A stretch of 64,000 nt of DNA from Apodemus sylvaticus. Lineage: Eukaryota; Chordata; Mammalia; Rodentia; Muridae. The stretch is from contig NC_067472.1 in NCBI RefSeq assembly GCF_947179515.1, positions 164,053,761 through 164,117,760 on the forward strand, in the 5' to 3' direction. The translations under genes were made by a program, and so were the position numbers. Positions 22,248-33,459 of this stretch are shown one piece after another; the first letter of the stretch is position 1, and each line of letters opens with the position of its first letter. The notes under the pieces are model-generated. The model saw only the letters and a program-made list of their open reading frames with translations, made no database searches and had not been told where the DNA came from.

Positions 22248-22735
22248 GAGAGGGAGCCCTGAGGTCTGAGGCTCCTGTGACAGAGCAACCAGCTCAGCCA
22301 GGTACACATAGAACACCAGAGTGAAGGATTGCTCGGGACACAGCCCACCTGGGTTCCTTCTGCACGTATGAGCTGGGCAGCTCTAAAGCTGCCTGGGCAC
22401 TTGTCCTGTGGGGGAGCATCTGACCTGCAGGGAGTCCTGCAGTTAGAGGTAGCCCTGCAGTTTGGGGTGGCCACCATCTTGGCTCCTGTGACCAGGCAGC
22501 CAGCTTGGCCAGGTACACAGGGAATACCAGAGTAAGAGATCACTTGGGACACAGCCCACTTGGGTTCCTTCTGCATGCAGGAGCTGGGCAGCTCTGCAAC
22601 TGTCTGGGCATGTGTCCTGCAGGGGAGCATCTGACCTGCTGGGAGTCCCGCAGTTAGAGGGAGCCCTGCTGTCTGAAGTCACCACCTTCTTGCCTCCTGT
22701 GACCAAGCAGCCAGTTCAGCCACAGACCTGTGCCA
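22248..22735 (+). promoter_or_regulatory. L1 copy 2 tandem promoter monomers (~211 bp each)
   Basis: Repeated blocks recur with a period of 210-212 bp: GGCTCCTGTGAC at about 22270, 22482 and (as GCCTCCTGTGAC) 22692; GGTACACA at 22301 and 22512; GAGCATCTGACCTGC twice. About 2.3 units are present; the third is cut short at about 22735. Tandem 5' monomers are the promoter form known for murine L1. Activity is not shown. Confidence 0.88.
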
Positions 22736-23164
22736 CATCTAACACAGGGAAGATCCTACTTCCTGATACTCTCTCAAGAACGGACAGGAGCAGGTTATTC
22801 TGTAGAAGTGGGACATTTGAGAACCAGCTTCAGAGGAGCATTTGAAATCTGGCAACAAGCCCTGTCCTCGGCCATTTGCCCTGCAGAGTGATTGGCTTTT
22901 GGAGGGGGTCCTCGCTGCATCCACCATCTTCACTACCGGGCAAACCAGACAGGCAGCACCAGGTACACAGAGACAACCTGAATATAGCATTGCTTGAGAC
23001 AAGGCACACGAGGGCTCCAACTGCACCCAAGAGTAGGGCAGTCCATCAGCAATATTCCAGGGGAAACCTAGTCATCCAGTAGTGTGGAAATAGCCTTATA
23101 GATCCAATGGAGGTTCAAGCACCAGCCAGTGACAGCAGGACCAACTAAGACCAGAGATAACCAG
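22736..23164 (+). other. L1 copy 2 non-monomeric 5' UTR
   Basis: This single-copy 5' UTR ends ACCAACTAAGACCAGAGATAA just before the ORF1 start position. A fragment resembling a monomer (CACCAGGTACACAGAGACAA) recurs at about 22957. Confidence 0.75.
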
Positions 23165-24389
23165 ACGGCAAAAGGCAAATGCAGGAAGATTACTAACAGA
23201 AATTAAGGCAATATGACAGCATCTGAACCCAATTCGCCCAAAACAGCAAGTCCTGGATACCCCAACACAAGAGAAAAACAAGATTTGAATTTAAAATCAC
23301 TGGTCATGATGCTGTTAGAGGAACATAAAAAGGATATAAATAAATCTCTTAAAGAAATACAGGGGAACATAAACAAGTTAGAAGCCCTTACAATGGAAAG
23401 ACAAAAATCACTTAAAGAAATTCAGGAGAATATGGGTCAACAGATAGAAGACAATAAAGAAGAAATGCAAAAATCACTTAAAGAAATGCAAGAGAAATTG
23501 AGTCAACAGGCAGAAGTCATGAAAGAGGTAACGCAAAAATCTATTAAAGAAATACAGAAAAACACAAGCAAACAAGTGAAGGAACTGAGCAAAACCACCA
23601 AGGATCTAAAAACAGAAGTAGAACCAACTAAGAAATCACAAAGAGAGACAACTTTGGAGATAGAAAACCTTGGGAAGAAATCAGGGGCCATAGATGCAAA
23701 TATCAAAAACAGAATACAAGAGATAGAAGAAAGAATCGCAGATGCTGAAGATACCATAGAAACCATTGACTAAACAGTCAAAGAAAATGCAAAATGCAAA
23801 AATCTTGTAACCCAAAACATCCAGGGAATCCAGGATACAATGAGAAGACCAAACCTAAGGATTATAGGTGTAGATGAGGGTAAAGATTTACAACTGAAAG
23901 GGCCAACAAATATCTTCAACAAAATTATAGAAAAAAACTTCCCTAACCTAAAGAGAGAGTTGCCCATGAACATACAAGAAGCCTATAGAACTCCAAACAG
24001 ACTGGACCAGAACAGAAATACCTCCCGTCACTTAATAATCAAAACCCCAATGTATTAAACAAAGAAAAAAATATTAAAAGCAGTAAGAGAAAAAAGGCCA
24101 AGTAACATATAAAGGAAAACCTATCAGAATTACACCAGACTTCTCAACAGAGACCATGAAAGCTAGAAGATCCTGGGCAGATCTCATACAGACTCTAAGA
24201 GAACACAAATGCCAGCCAAGACTACTATACCCAGCAAAACTCTCAATCACCATAGATGGAGAAACCAAGATTTTCCATGATAAAACCAAATTTACACACC
24301 ATCTTTCCACAAACCCAGCCCTACAAAGGATAATAGGTAGAAAACACAAATACAAGGAGGGAAACAAGAGCCTGGAAAAAGCAAGATAG
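23165..24389 (+). pseudogene. L1 copy 2 ORF1, multiply disrupted
   Basis: The initiator aligned with copy 1 is ACG (23165-23167) instead of ATG, and CAA became TAA at 23204-23206. From 23213 an open stretch encodes the coiled coil with four ~22-residue LKEIQEN...QKS repeats (23345-23610). A TCA-to-TAA change lies at 23771-23773. The frame reopens (MRRPNLRIIGVD) until a one-base deletion near 24045, and the C-terminal part (MKARRSWADL..LYPAKLSIT) continues in another frame to the natural stop at 24387-24389. Confidence 0.9.
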
Positions 24390-24966
24390 TAACCTTCTTT
24401 CATAAACCCAAAAGAAGATAAACATTAAAATATAAAAATAACATCAAAACTAACAGAAAGTAATAATCACTATTCCTTAATATCTCTTAACATCAATGGA
24501 CTCAATTCCCCGACAAAAAGACATAGACTAACAGCTTGGATACTAAAACAGGACCCTACATTTTGCTGCATACAAGAAACAGACCTCAGTGTCAAGGACA
24601 AACACTACCTCAGAGTAAAAGGCTGGAAAACAAGCAAATGGTATCAGGAAACAAGCCAGAATAGCCATTCTAATATTAGATAAAATTGACTTTCAACCTA
24701 AAGTCATCAAAAGAGACACAGAAGGACACTTCTTACTGATCAAGGGAAAAATCCACCAAGAACTCTCAATTCTGAACATCTTTGCTCCAAATGCAAGGGC
24801 ACCCTCATTCATAAAAGAAACTTTACTAAAGCTCAAAGCACATATTGCACCTGACACAATAATTGTGGGTGACTTCAATATTCCAGTATCCTCAATGGAC
24901 CGATCAGGAAACAGAAACTAAGCAGGGAAACAGTGAAACAAATTGAAGCTTTGGACCAATTGGATT

Positions 24967-24970
<4 letters not shown>

Positions 24971-24998
<28 letters not shown>
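24971..24998. repeat. (TA)14 expanded inside L1 copy 2 ORF2
   Basis: The aligned position in copy 1 (12003-12010) has (TA)4. Confidence 0.93.
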
Positions 24999-24999
<1 letters not shown>

Positions 25000-25835
25000 C
25001 ATTTCATCCTAAAGCAAAAGAATTACCTTTTTCTCAGCACCTCATGGTACCTTCTCCAAAATTGACCATATAATTGGTCACAAGACAGACCTCAACAAAT
25101 ATAAGAAGATTGAGCTAATCTCATGCCTCAGATCACTATGGAGTAAGAGTGGTCTTCAATAACAACAAAAACAACAGAAAGCCCACATACCATGGCGGCT
25201 GAACAATACTCTATTCCATGATACCTTGGTCAAGGAAGAAATAAAGAAAGAAATCAAAGACTTTTTAGAATTTAATGAAAATGAAGGCACAACATACCCA
25301 TATCCATGGGACACAATGAAAGCAGTGCTAAGAGGAAAACTCATAGCCCTGAGTGTGTCCAAAAGGAAACCGGAGAGAGCATACACTAGCAACTTAATGG
25401 TACATATGAAAGCCCTGGAACAAAAAGAAGCTAATTCACTCAGGAGGAGTAGAGGACAGGAAATCATCAAATTCAGGGCTGAAATCAATCAAGTAGAAAC
25501 AAAGAGAACCATACAAAGAATCAACAAAACCAGGAGCTGTTTCTTTGAGAAAAACAAGATAGATAAACCCTTAGCCATACTAACCAAAGGGCACAGAGAC
25601 AGTATCCAAATTAACAAAATGAGAAGGGAGCTATAACAACTGAAACTGAGGAAATTAAAAAAATCATCAGATCCTACCACAAAAGCCTATACTCAACACA
25701 ACTGGGAAATCTGGAGGAAATGGACAATTTCCTAGACAGATACCAAATACAAAACTTAAATCAGGATCAAATAGATCATCTAAACAGTGTCATAACCCCT
25801 AAAGAAATAGAAGGGGTCATAGAAAGTCTTCCAAC

Positions 25836-25836
<1 letters not shown>

Positions 25837-25872
<36 letters not shown>
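25837..25872. repeat. A36 tract expanded inside L1 copy 2 ORF2
   Basis: The aligned position in copy 1 (12868-12874) has A7, encoding lysines before the GPD motif. Here the run has grown to 36. Confidence 0.93.
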
Positions 25873-25874
<2 letters not shown>

Positions 25875-28520
25875 ACACGACCAGATGGTTTTAGTGCAGA
25901 ATTCTATCAGATCTTCAAAGAAGACCTAACAACAATACTCTTCAAAATAGAAACAGAAGAAACACTACCAAACTTGTTCTATGAAGCCACAATTACACTG
26001 ATATCAAAACCACACAAAGATCCAACAAAGAAAGAGAACTACAGGCCAATTTCCCTTATGAATATCAATACAAAAATCCTCACTAAAATTCTTGTCAATC
26101 GAATCCAAGAACACATCAAAACGATCATTCAACATGATCAAGTAGGCTTCATCCCAGAGATGCAGGGATGGTTCAATATATGGAAATACATCGATGCAAT
26201 CCACTACATAACCAAACTCAAAGGAAAAAAACCACATGGTCATTTCATTAGATGTTGCAAAAGCATTTGACAAAATTCAGAATCCTTTCATGCTAAAAGT
26301 CTTGGAAAGAACAGGAATTCAAGACCCATAACTAAACATAGTAAAAACAATATACAGCAAACCAGAAGACAACATCAAACTAAATGGAGAGAAACTTGAA
26401 GCAATCCCACTAAAATCAGGGACTACACAAGGCTGCCCACTCTCTCCATATCTTTTCAATATAGTACTTGAAGTTCTAGCTAGAGCAATTAGACAACACA
26501 AGGTGGTCAAAGGGATACAAATTGGAAAGGAAGAAGAAGTTAAACTATCACTATTTGCAGCTGATATGATAGTATACTTAAGTGACCCAAAAAACACCAG
26601 AGAACTCCTACAGCTGATAAACAACTTCAGCAAAGTGCCTGGTTATAAAATCAACTTAAGCAAATCAGTAGCCTTCCTATACTCAAAGGATAAACAGACT
26701 GAGAAAGAAATAGGGAAATGACACCCTTCACAATAGCTACAGACAATAACCAAACAAGTAAAAGATCTGTATGACAAGAACTCCAGGTCTCTGAAGAAGG
26801 GAATGGAAGAAGTCCTCAGAAAATGGAAAAATCTTCCGTGCTTGTGGATTGACAGGATTAATATAGTAAAAATGGACATCTTGCCAAAAGCAATTTACAG
26901 ATTCAATGCAATCCCCATCAAAATCCCAACTCAGTTCTTCATGGAGTTAGAAAGAGTAAGTCTCAAATTCATCTGGAATAACAAAAAACCCAGGATAGCT
27001 AAAACTATTCTCAACAGTGAAAGAACTTCCTGGGGAATCGGTATCCTGGATCTCAAGCAGTACTACAGAGCAATAGTGTTAAAAACTGCATGGCATTGGT
27101 ACACTGACAGGCAGGTAAATCAATGGAATAGGATTAAAGACCCAGAAATGAACCCACACACCTATGGTCACTTTATCTTTGACAAAGTAGTTGAAACCAT
27201 CCAGTGGAAAAAAAAAGATAGCCTTTTCGACAAATGGTGCTGGCTCAACTGGAGGTCAGCATGCAGAAGAATGCAAATTGATCTATTCTTATCTCCTTTA
27301 AGCTCAACTCCAAGTGGATCAAGGACCTCCACATAAAACCAGACACACTGAAACTAATGGAAAAGAACGTGGGGAAGACCCTGGGGAAAAGTTCCTGAAT
27401 AGAACACCAATAGCTTATACTCTAAGACCAAGAATTGACAAATAGGACCTCATAAAATTACAAAGTTTCTGTAAGGCAAGGGACTCTGTTAATTGGACAA
27501 AATGGCAACCAATAATTTGGGAAAAGATCTTCACCAACCGTATATCCAACAGAGGGCTAATATCCAATATAAACAAAGAACTCAAGAACTTAGACTCCAG
27601 AGAGCCAAATAACCCTATTAAAAAATGGGGTACAGAGCTAAACAAAGAATTTTCACCTGAAGAACTTCGAATGGCTGAGAAGCACCGTATGTTCAACATC
27701 GTTAGTCATTAGGGAAATGCAAATCAAAACTTCACTGAAATTTCACCTCACACCAGTCAGAATGGCTAAGATTAAAAACTCAGGAGACAGCAGGTATTGG
27801 TGAGGATGTGGAGAATGAGGAACACTCCTCCACTGCTGGTGGGATTGCAAGTTGGTACAACCACTCTGGAAATCAGTCTGGTGGTTCCTCAGAAAACTGG
27901 GCATGACACTTTTGGAGGACCCTGCTATACCACTCCTGGGCATATACCCAGAGGATTCCCGGGCATGCAATAAGGACATATGTTCCACTATGTTCATAGC
28001 AGCCTTATTTATAATAGCCAAAAGCTGGAAAGAACCCAGATGTCCCTCAATGGAGAAATGGATACAGAAAATGTGGTATATTTACACAATGGAATACTAC
28101 TCAGCAATTAAAAACAATGCATTCATGAAATTCTTAGGCCAATGGTTGGATCTGGAAAATATCATCCTAAGTGAGGTAACCCAATCGCAAAAGAACACAC
28201 ATGGAATGCAGTCACTGCTAAGTGGATATTAGCCCAGAAGCTCTGAATACCCAAGACACAATTAACATATCAAATGATTCCCAAGAAGGAGGAAGATGAG
28301 GGCCCTGGTCCTGGAAAGGCTTGATGCAGCATTGTAGGGGATTACCAGGACAGAGAAGTGGGAGGGGGTTGATTGGAGAAAGGGTGGAGAGAAGAGAACT
28401 TATAGTACTTATGGGGAGGGGTAACGGGGAAAGGCAAAATCATTTGGAATAAGGGAAAATATATTGGAAACAAAGAATATAGAAAATAAAAAAAATGAAA
28501 ATAAAAAACAACCAAAAAAA

Positions 28521-28745
28521 GAAGTGCATGTATAAGGATCTGAGTTTAGATCACTAGTTAACTACTAAAATATGGGTTCATATCTAACTTCAAAGCAGGC
28601 AGGAGGCAGGGGGATTTCCTGGAGTTCAACAAGTAAGCCCCACATTCAGTGAGAGATCTTATCTCAAAAGACAAAGTGGAAAGTGATGAGTGGTCTCTAC
28701 ACATATGGGCATGCTCAGACACACAGAGAGATATACACACAATGA
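28521..28745 (+). mobile_element. B4 SINE, 3' part (continuation of 22198-22247)
   Basis: It begins at GTGCATGTATAAGGATCTGAG and continues with GGGGGATTTCCTGGAGTTCA, CATTCAGTGAGAGATCTTAT and a CA-rich end. It is the remainder of the element split by L1 copy 2. Confidence 0.78.
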
Positions 28746-28939
28746 AAGACATGGTACATACAATTCTTTCCATCTAAATATCATATATATCAAAGAGTCA
28801 AAAGTTATTTACATTTTAGGTCAAGGAAACCATTTCTATGTACTAAACTTCTCATTTCTATTTAAAGCTCTGAAGCTTGGATTTGTCTCTAAAGTGTCAG
28901 TGGGACATTCTTCCTTCTTTTTTCTTGTTTTGTTTTTTG

Positions 28940-29250
28940 CTACATAAAATGCTAACTGCTAGATGAAGTGACCCAGCATAAGGCAGAGTTCCAAGGACAG
29001 GGAGAAGAGTCAGACACAAGCCCACCCCCACTGTAGGAGTCCCCAAGCAGAAAACTATAGGGTGTGTGCCTAATCTCATACATGTTTGGGTTGATATCCC
29101 TGGCAGGTCTACCTTTTTCTGAAGGGAAACAGAGGAAGAATAGATCTGGGAGAGAAGTGTGGCAAAGGAAGAGACTGGGAGAACTGGAGGGAGGAGAAAC
29201 TGTCATTGGTCTGTAATACATGAGAGAAAAACAATTTTTTTTAAAATGCT
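28940..29250 (+). mobile_element. L1 3'-end fragment (Lx-like)
   Basis: Words such as ATAGGGTGTGTGCCTAATCTC, TTTTTCTGAAGGGAAACAGAG, a purine-rich run with GAACTGGAGGGAGGAG and GTCTGTAATACATGAGAG are typical of old rodent L1 3' UTR. It is 5'-truncated. Confidence 0.72.
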
Positions 29251-31927
29251 AAGTACTATAAATAAACAACTAATGACTTTCAAGAGAACGCCCTAATGGC
29301 TCAAAATACCACACAAGGAGCCAAGAATTGTCTCAGTATGATCTCCCATGTTGAAAGTACATCTCCTGGAAAGCAACAACGAGGCTGTCACTGTTTTTCC
29401 TCTGAGTGTCTTGAGTCCTGAGAAGAGGAAGACAGACTAGGGAAATGCCAGGTAGATCACACTCACCGAGAGCCAGTCAGGAGTCGGGTGCAGTAACTGT
29501 AGGCTTTAGAGAAACACCACCAAGCAGTGAAGCAAAGCCAGATGGACTCTTACAAGTGATCTCAGTGATGCTTTATATATTTTCCATCTCCACTGGCCAT
29601 GCCTCAACCTTAGAAGACATGAACTATGTAAGCAGTGCCACCTAACCTGGTTCTTCTCCTCCAGTGACCCTCCAGCCAATGCTTCTGAACCCTTGGGGCC
29701 TGGAACACAAGTTTCCTGACAGGACATCCACTTCCATCCTCCTGACCTCAGACTTCTTACACTCTGGTCCAGATCTTTGACAAATTTTGATTATGCATCT
29801 TTAGAGATAAAAATGTTTGAGCATGTACTTCCTGTAAGTAAATACATAATTATTTAATAAAGTGTATGTGCCTACTAGCACTATAGCATATCATATATAT
29901 ATTATAATATGCATTAAAATGAAAGCTATCAGCATGAGATAGCACTAAGCATAAAGTTCCGGTATGTTCTCCATACTCCAGTGGATTCAGCTGTGCACCC
30001 AGTGTAATGTCTGTACACTGTTTATATGCATGGCTTATAGGACAACCTGGAGCTCCTGCCATCTCACCATTGGCTACATCTACCAGATGCTGTTTGTTGC
30101 AGTCAGTTAAAGCTATTATTCTGTGCTTTTGTGTACACTAAGGATATTCATCCCTCATATTTAACCTCTTTAAGAATTCAGTTCCTCGGTCATGCTTCTC
30201 AGGTAACCTGCAGAGTGCTATTAGCAAAATGCATGGCTCCCATCAACACAGACCTACTGCAGTCTGTAAGTCTATAATGGTATAAGTTCTGTTATGTTTT
30301 ATTCCACTCTCGACTATGGTGTTCCTGAGGATGGGTCAGATCACTGATCATCTCCAGAGTTCTAACAACCCAGAGGCCCCAGCCAATCACGTGCTTAATT
30401 AAAATAAGGCTCCACACCTGCTTGCTTACCCCCTAGACAGGACTGTGATGTACAACCCTGTATGCTTCATACAACAGAGTCCATTGATACAAATGAAGAA
30501 TATGCCTAGGTATAAGCCCCCACTTCTATGAAGCCTACCACAGCTCAATATAAAACCATTGCCCAATATGTATGTTGGTGGGTACAGTCTATATCTAGAG
30601 TATCTATAGATAGACATAAAGAACAGGAAGACCTAAGTTCTAGTCTAATAGCTACAAACAATAAGATATATTGCTATTATGACACATAATTGCCAAATTA
30701 AAATGATAAGAGATAAAACAATGCACACCTATGTCACACCAGTCTTCCCAGAGCACGTCTTTAAGTCTTGTTTCACATCTTATTTGAGCTATGAGAAACT
30801 GAGACGTAAAAGAATCAAGAAACATTCTATGGTCACCCCACCGCTAAATGATCAAGCCAGGATCGATCAGCCTCTCCTGGTCTTCATTTCTACATTCTTC
30901 TACTGAATCATTGCCTGGGGGGGGGACATGTCAAGAAAATAAATGGAGACCACAAAACATGAGAAAACAGAACTATCTGGGGGTTAGTCAGCCACCAAGG
31001 CAAGCCACCAGGCAAGAAGGGCCAGCCATTTCTACATTCATTTTTGCTTCAGTCTCCACTTTCTTTTTCTGTGGTGCTTACAACTCCACAATTAGGGGAT
31101 ATTCTTAATTAACCAGCATCCTATTATGCACACACTCATCCCTGCTACCGTTAGGATGACATCAATCATTTGCAGATGCGTATTAAGCTTTTTGCATGAA
31201 CTTAGAAGCTCTCGTCTAGGAGCTTAGCCCAAGGCTCTGAATTTATACTGCATATAAAACCATGAATTTTATCTAAGGAAAAAAAAAAAAGAACAGGTGA
31301 GTCACTTTGGGATATGAGGTACAGGGAGTTAAACTAACCCCGCAGAGAAGCAACAGTAGTCACCATGGAGACATCTTAGGAAAAAGACAATGACACTGTG
31401 GCAGGCAAACCGTTCTGTTATCCAACCCTATCCATGAGTGAGTGAGTCTCAGTAATATCTGCTGACACCAGAACACAGGAAATAAAACAGTAAAAAGGAT
31501 TAAAATTAATGAGGAACTTTTTTTCATTTAGTAAGCAGAAAAGCCAGTGAGATCAGAAAGCTGCTCATCACAAATTCTTGTTCCTCCCGGGCACAGAGCT
31601 AGATGCTGTTCACCAGTCTCCCTTGGCGCTGAGCATGGTGGGTAACAAGGTTTCGGCTGGGGAAATGGAAATGCACAGGCACATTGAAAACATTCTGTTC
31701 TCTCTTCCTTCTCCACAATGACCTTGAAGGCCACAGACTACACATGATGGACCACCAAAGGGGCCTGACTCAGAGCTCTGAGGAAAGACCTTAATGACTA
31801 GAGACAGCCGTTTTAAAGATGAAGAATGAAAGCTGTCATTGCTGTAAGCCCCATATCAGTTGATGTACTATAAATATCGTGACAAATGCCCATCTTGATG
31901 TACTAAAGACAACTATTCCATGGTAGG
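29251..31927. other. Intronic sequence, largely unassigned
   Basis: No exon, RNA gene or clear repeat was identified. There is a G10 run near 30917 and a poly(A) of 12 at 31279. Confidence 0.45.
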
Positions 31928-32185
31928 GTATGGTGGTTTAATGAGAAATGCCCCCAATGGACTCAAGTATTTAAATACTCGCTGCTGTTTGGGAAGATTA
32001 CGTATGGAGCCTTGCTACAGGAAGTATGCCCATGGGGATGGACTTTGATATATTAAGCCTCACCCCTCTTCTTTTTTCTCTACTTCCTACTTATAAACAA
32101 AATGTGATTTCCCAACTCACTGCTTCTGCCAGACCTGTTGGGAGGGTACAAAAAATGCCAATAAAGTGAAGACTCCTGAACACAG
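31928..32185 (+). mobile_element. MaLR-type LTR fragment, degenerate
   Basis: GGTATGGTGGTTTAATGAGAAATGCCCCCA and CTGTTTGGGAAGATTACG (31930-32000) follow the start of rodent MaLR LTRs of the MT/ORR1 group. The rest is diverged. No internal region or second LTR is visible. Confidence 0.5.
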
Positions 32186-32870
32186 AGCCTTACCCAGATC
32201 TAAGTTTGGGTATTATTCTGAGAACTGTGGCACCTATCAAGCGATTTGAATTGGAGCAATGGCAGGACTTTTGGATGCTTGTTGGAAAGATGAGTAAATG
32301 GGGCAAGAGCGGCTACCATCACCATCATTAGCTAAGAAACAAGACTCAGACATGGGCTGACACAATGAAGATGCAACAAATAGATGGCTATGACTCACTT
32401 TGGAGGCTAAGTTGATATGAAGATTGAACAAGGCTAAATTCATGAGCAATTTCAATATTCTGTGATTGGAACAACCAAGTATATAGATGTATTATTAGCT
32501 GAGTTAAGCACTAGAACCCAGGAGAAGGCAGGAACCCAAAGTATTATAATGCAATAGTTTAGCTACATGACAACCCCTTTTCTGAAAAAACACCTTAGAG
32601 ACGTAATCAAGACTTGACACATTATTGCCAAGTCATAATGAATAATTCCAAACAATGCCTTAAAAATGATTTTGAAGAATGCTTTTCAGAGCTCACTTAC
32701 CCTGCTGTTCTGACCACTGTGTCAGATAGTTTGGAGGGCTCAAGCTTTAACAAGAACCCTTTGGTCTGACGTAAGTATAGTTAACAGAACTTATATATAA
32801 GTGTTATGTACAAGTGTTCCCTTGTTTTGCTTTGTCTGTTTTAATTCGAAGAGGAAAATTGTCAAGCAGG
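32186..32870. other. Intronic sequence without recognised features
   Basis: No gene or clear repeat was identified. Confidence 0.4.
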
Positions 32871-33344
32871 ATAAAGAGATGACTGTATGGATGAGGACAA
32901 GCGCAGAGGAGCTGCGTAGTGTTTGTGGAACACACCTATTCTATGAGGAAAAGAGTGGGAAATAGCATGAATGGACAATGATGTTTCTACTGTGTGTTTC
33001 TACAACACATCAGCTATAATCTCAATTCATTGTCCCATTTGATTTCAGGCTATTCAGGAGAATTCCTGGTCCATTTTACAGGTGAGGGAATTAAAAATGT
33101 GAAGCTCTAGTAATTGACACAAAGTCACACTGAGTGGATGAAGCACAAAACCAAGCTATAGACTGGGCAGGGTCTGTCTGTTTTTTATAGCTTGATCAAT
33201 ATCATGAAAGCATTCCTATCCCTATTACTCAGTTAACATGAGGCAAACATTTAGGTGCTAAAAGTGGCATGCCAAGGAGGAAGTGACATGGATCATCACA
33301 TCATGCAAACACATTTAGAATTAGGATTGTGGGAGTTCAACTAA
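32871..33344 (+). repeat. Copy B of a ~470-bp direct duplication (partner 2441-2906)
   Basis: See 2441-2906. Similarity begins near GATAAAGAGATGACTGTATG and ends at GGGAGTTCAACTAA, after which the flanks differ. The length is 474 bp against 466 bp, with small indels only. Confidence 0.8.
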
Positions 33345-33408
33345 AATGGTCAAGGCACAAGGGTTATGAAGGGTTCAGGTTAGAGGAAGGACAGGGACAC
33401 TTGTGTTT

Positions 33409-33459
33409 GCATCTTGGGTCCTTGGGTTTGATCCCAAGCAGCCTTGGGATCAAAGATGC
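33409..33459. repeat. Inverted repeat / hairpin
   Basis: A perfect 11-nt stem, TTTGATCCCAA (33427-33437) and TTGGGATCAAA (33444-33454), is separated by GCAGCC. Outside it GCATCTT (33409-33415) pairs with AAGATGC (33453-33459), overlapping the inner arm by two bases. Confidence 0.85.

Larger units (their letters stand above)
24446..28232 (+). pseudogene. L1 copy 2 ORF2, multiply disrupted
   Basis: The ORF2 start ATG of copy 1 is replaced (AAAACTAACAGAAAG). Recognisable pieces are SLNINGLNSP, GDFN, RPISLMNI, the SPYLFNIVLEVLARA part and an altered active site, FAADM instead of FADDM (26553 region, GCTGAT after GCA). A 3' coding end follows (LGIYPEDS, TMEYYSAIKNN, ISGY-like stop at 28230-28232). 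Breaks include a (TA)14 tract, an A36 tract, deletions near 24640 and 26745, and several stops. The loss of the second-position Asp in FADD would itself inactivate the polymerase. Confidence 0.88.
22248..28520 (+). mobile_element. LINE-1 copy 2, full-length type (6.3 kb), heavily decayed
   Basis: It comprises tandem 5' monomers, a 5' UTR body, ORF1 and ORF2 remnants, a 3' UTR and an A-rich tail. It is flanked by an approximate target duplication: AAAAGAGCAAGTGTA at 22233-22247 and AAAAGAAGTGCATGTA at 28517-28532. It lies antisense to Nell1. Both ORF start codons are lost, and many stops, indels and two microsatellite expansions break the coding parts. Compared with copy 1 it is clearly older. 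Confidence 0.93.

Noticed and set aside
22121..22706. Overlapping minus-strand open frames up to 169 codons with internal repetition
   Set aside because: They lie across the tandem L1 promoter monomers; the repetition comes from the 211-bp DNA repeats, not from a repeated-domain protein.
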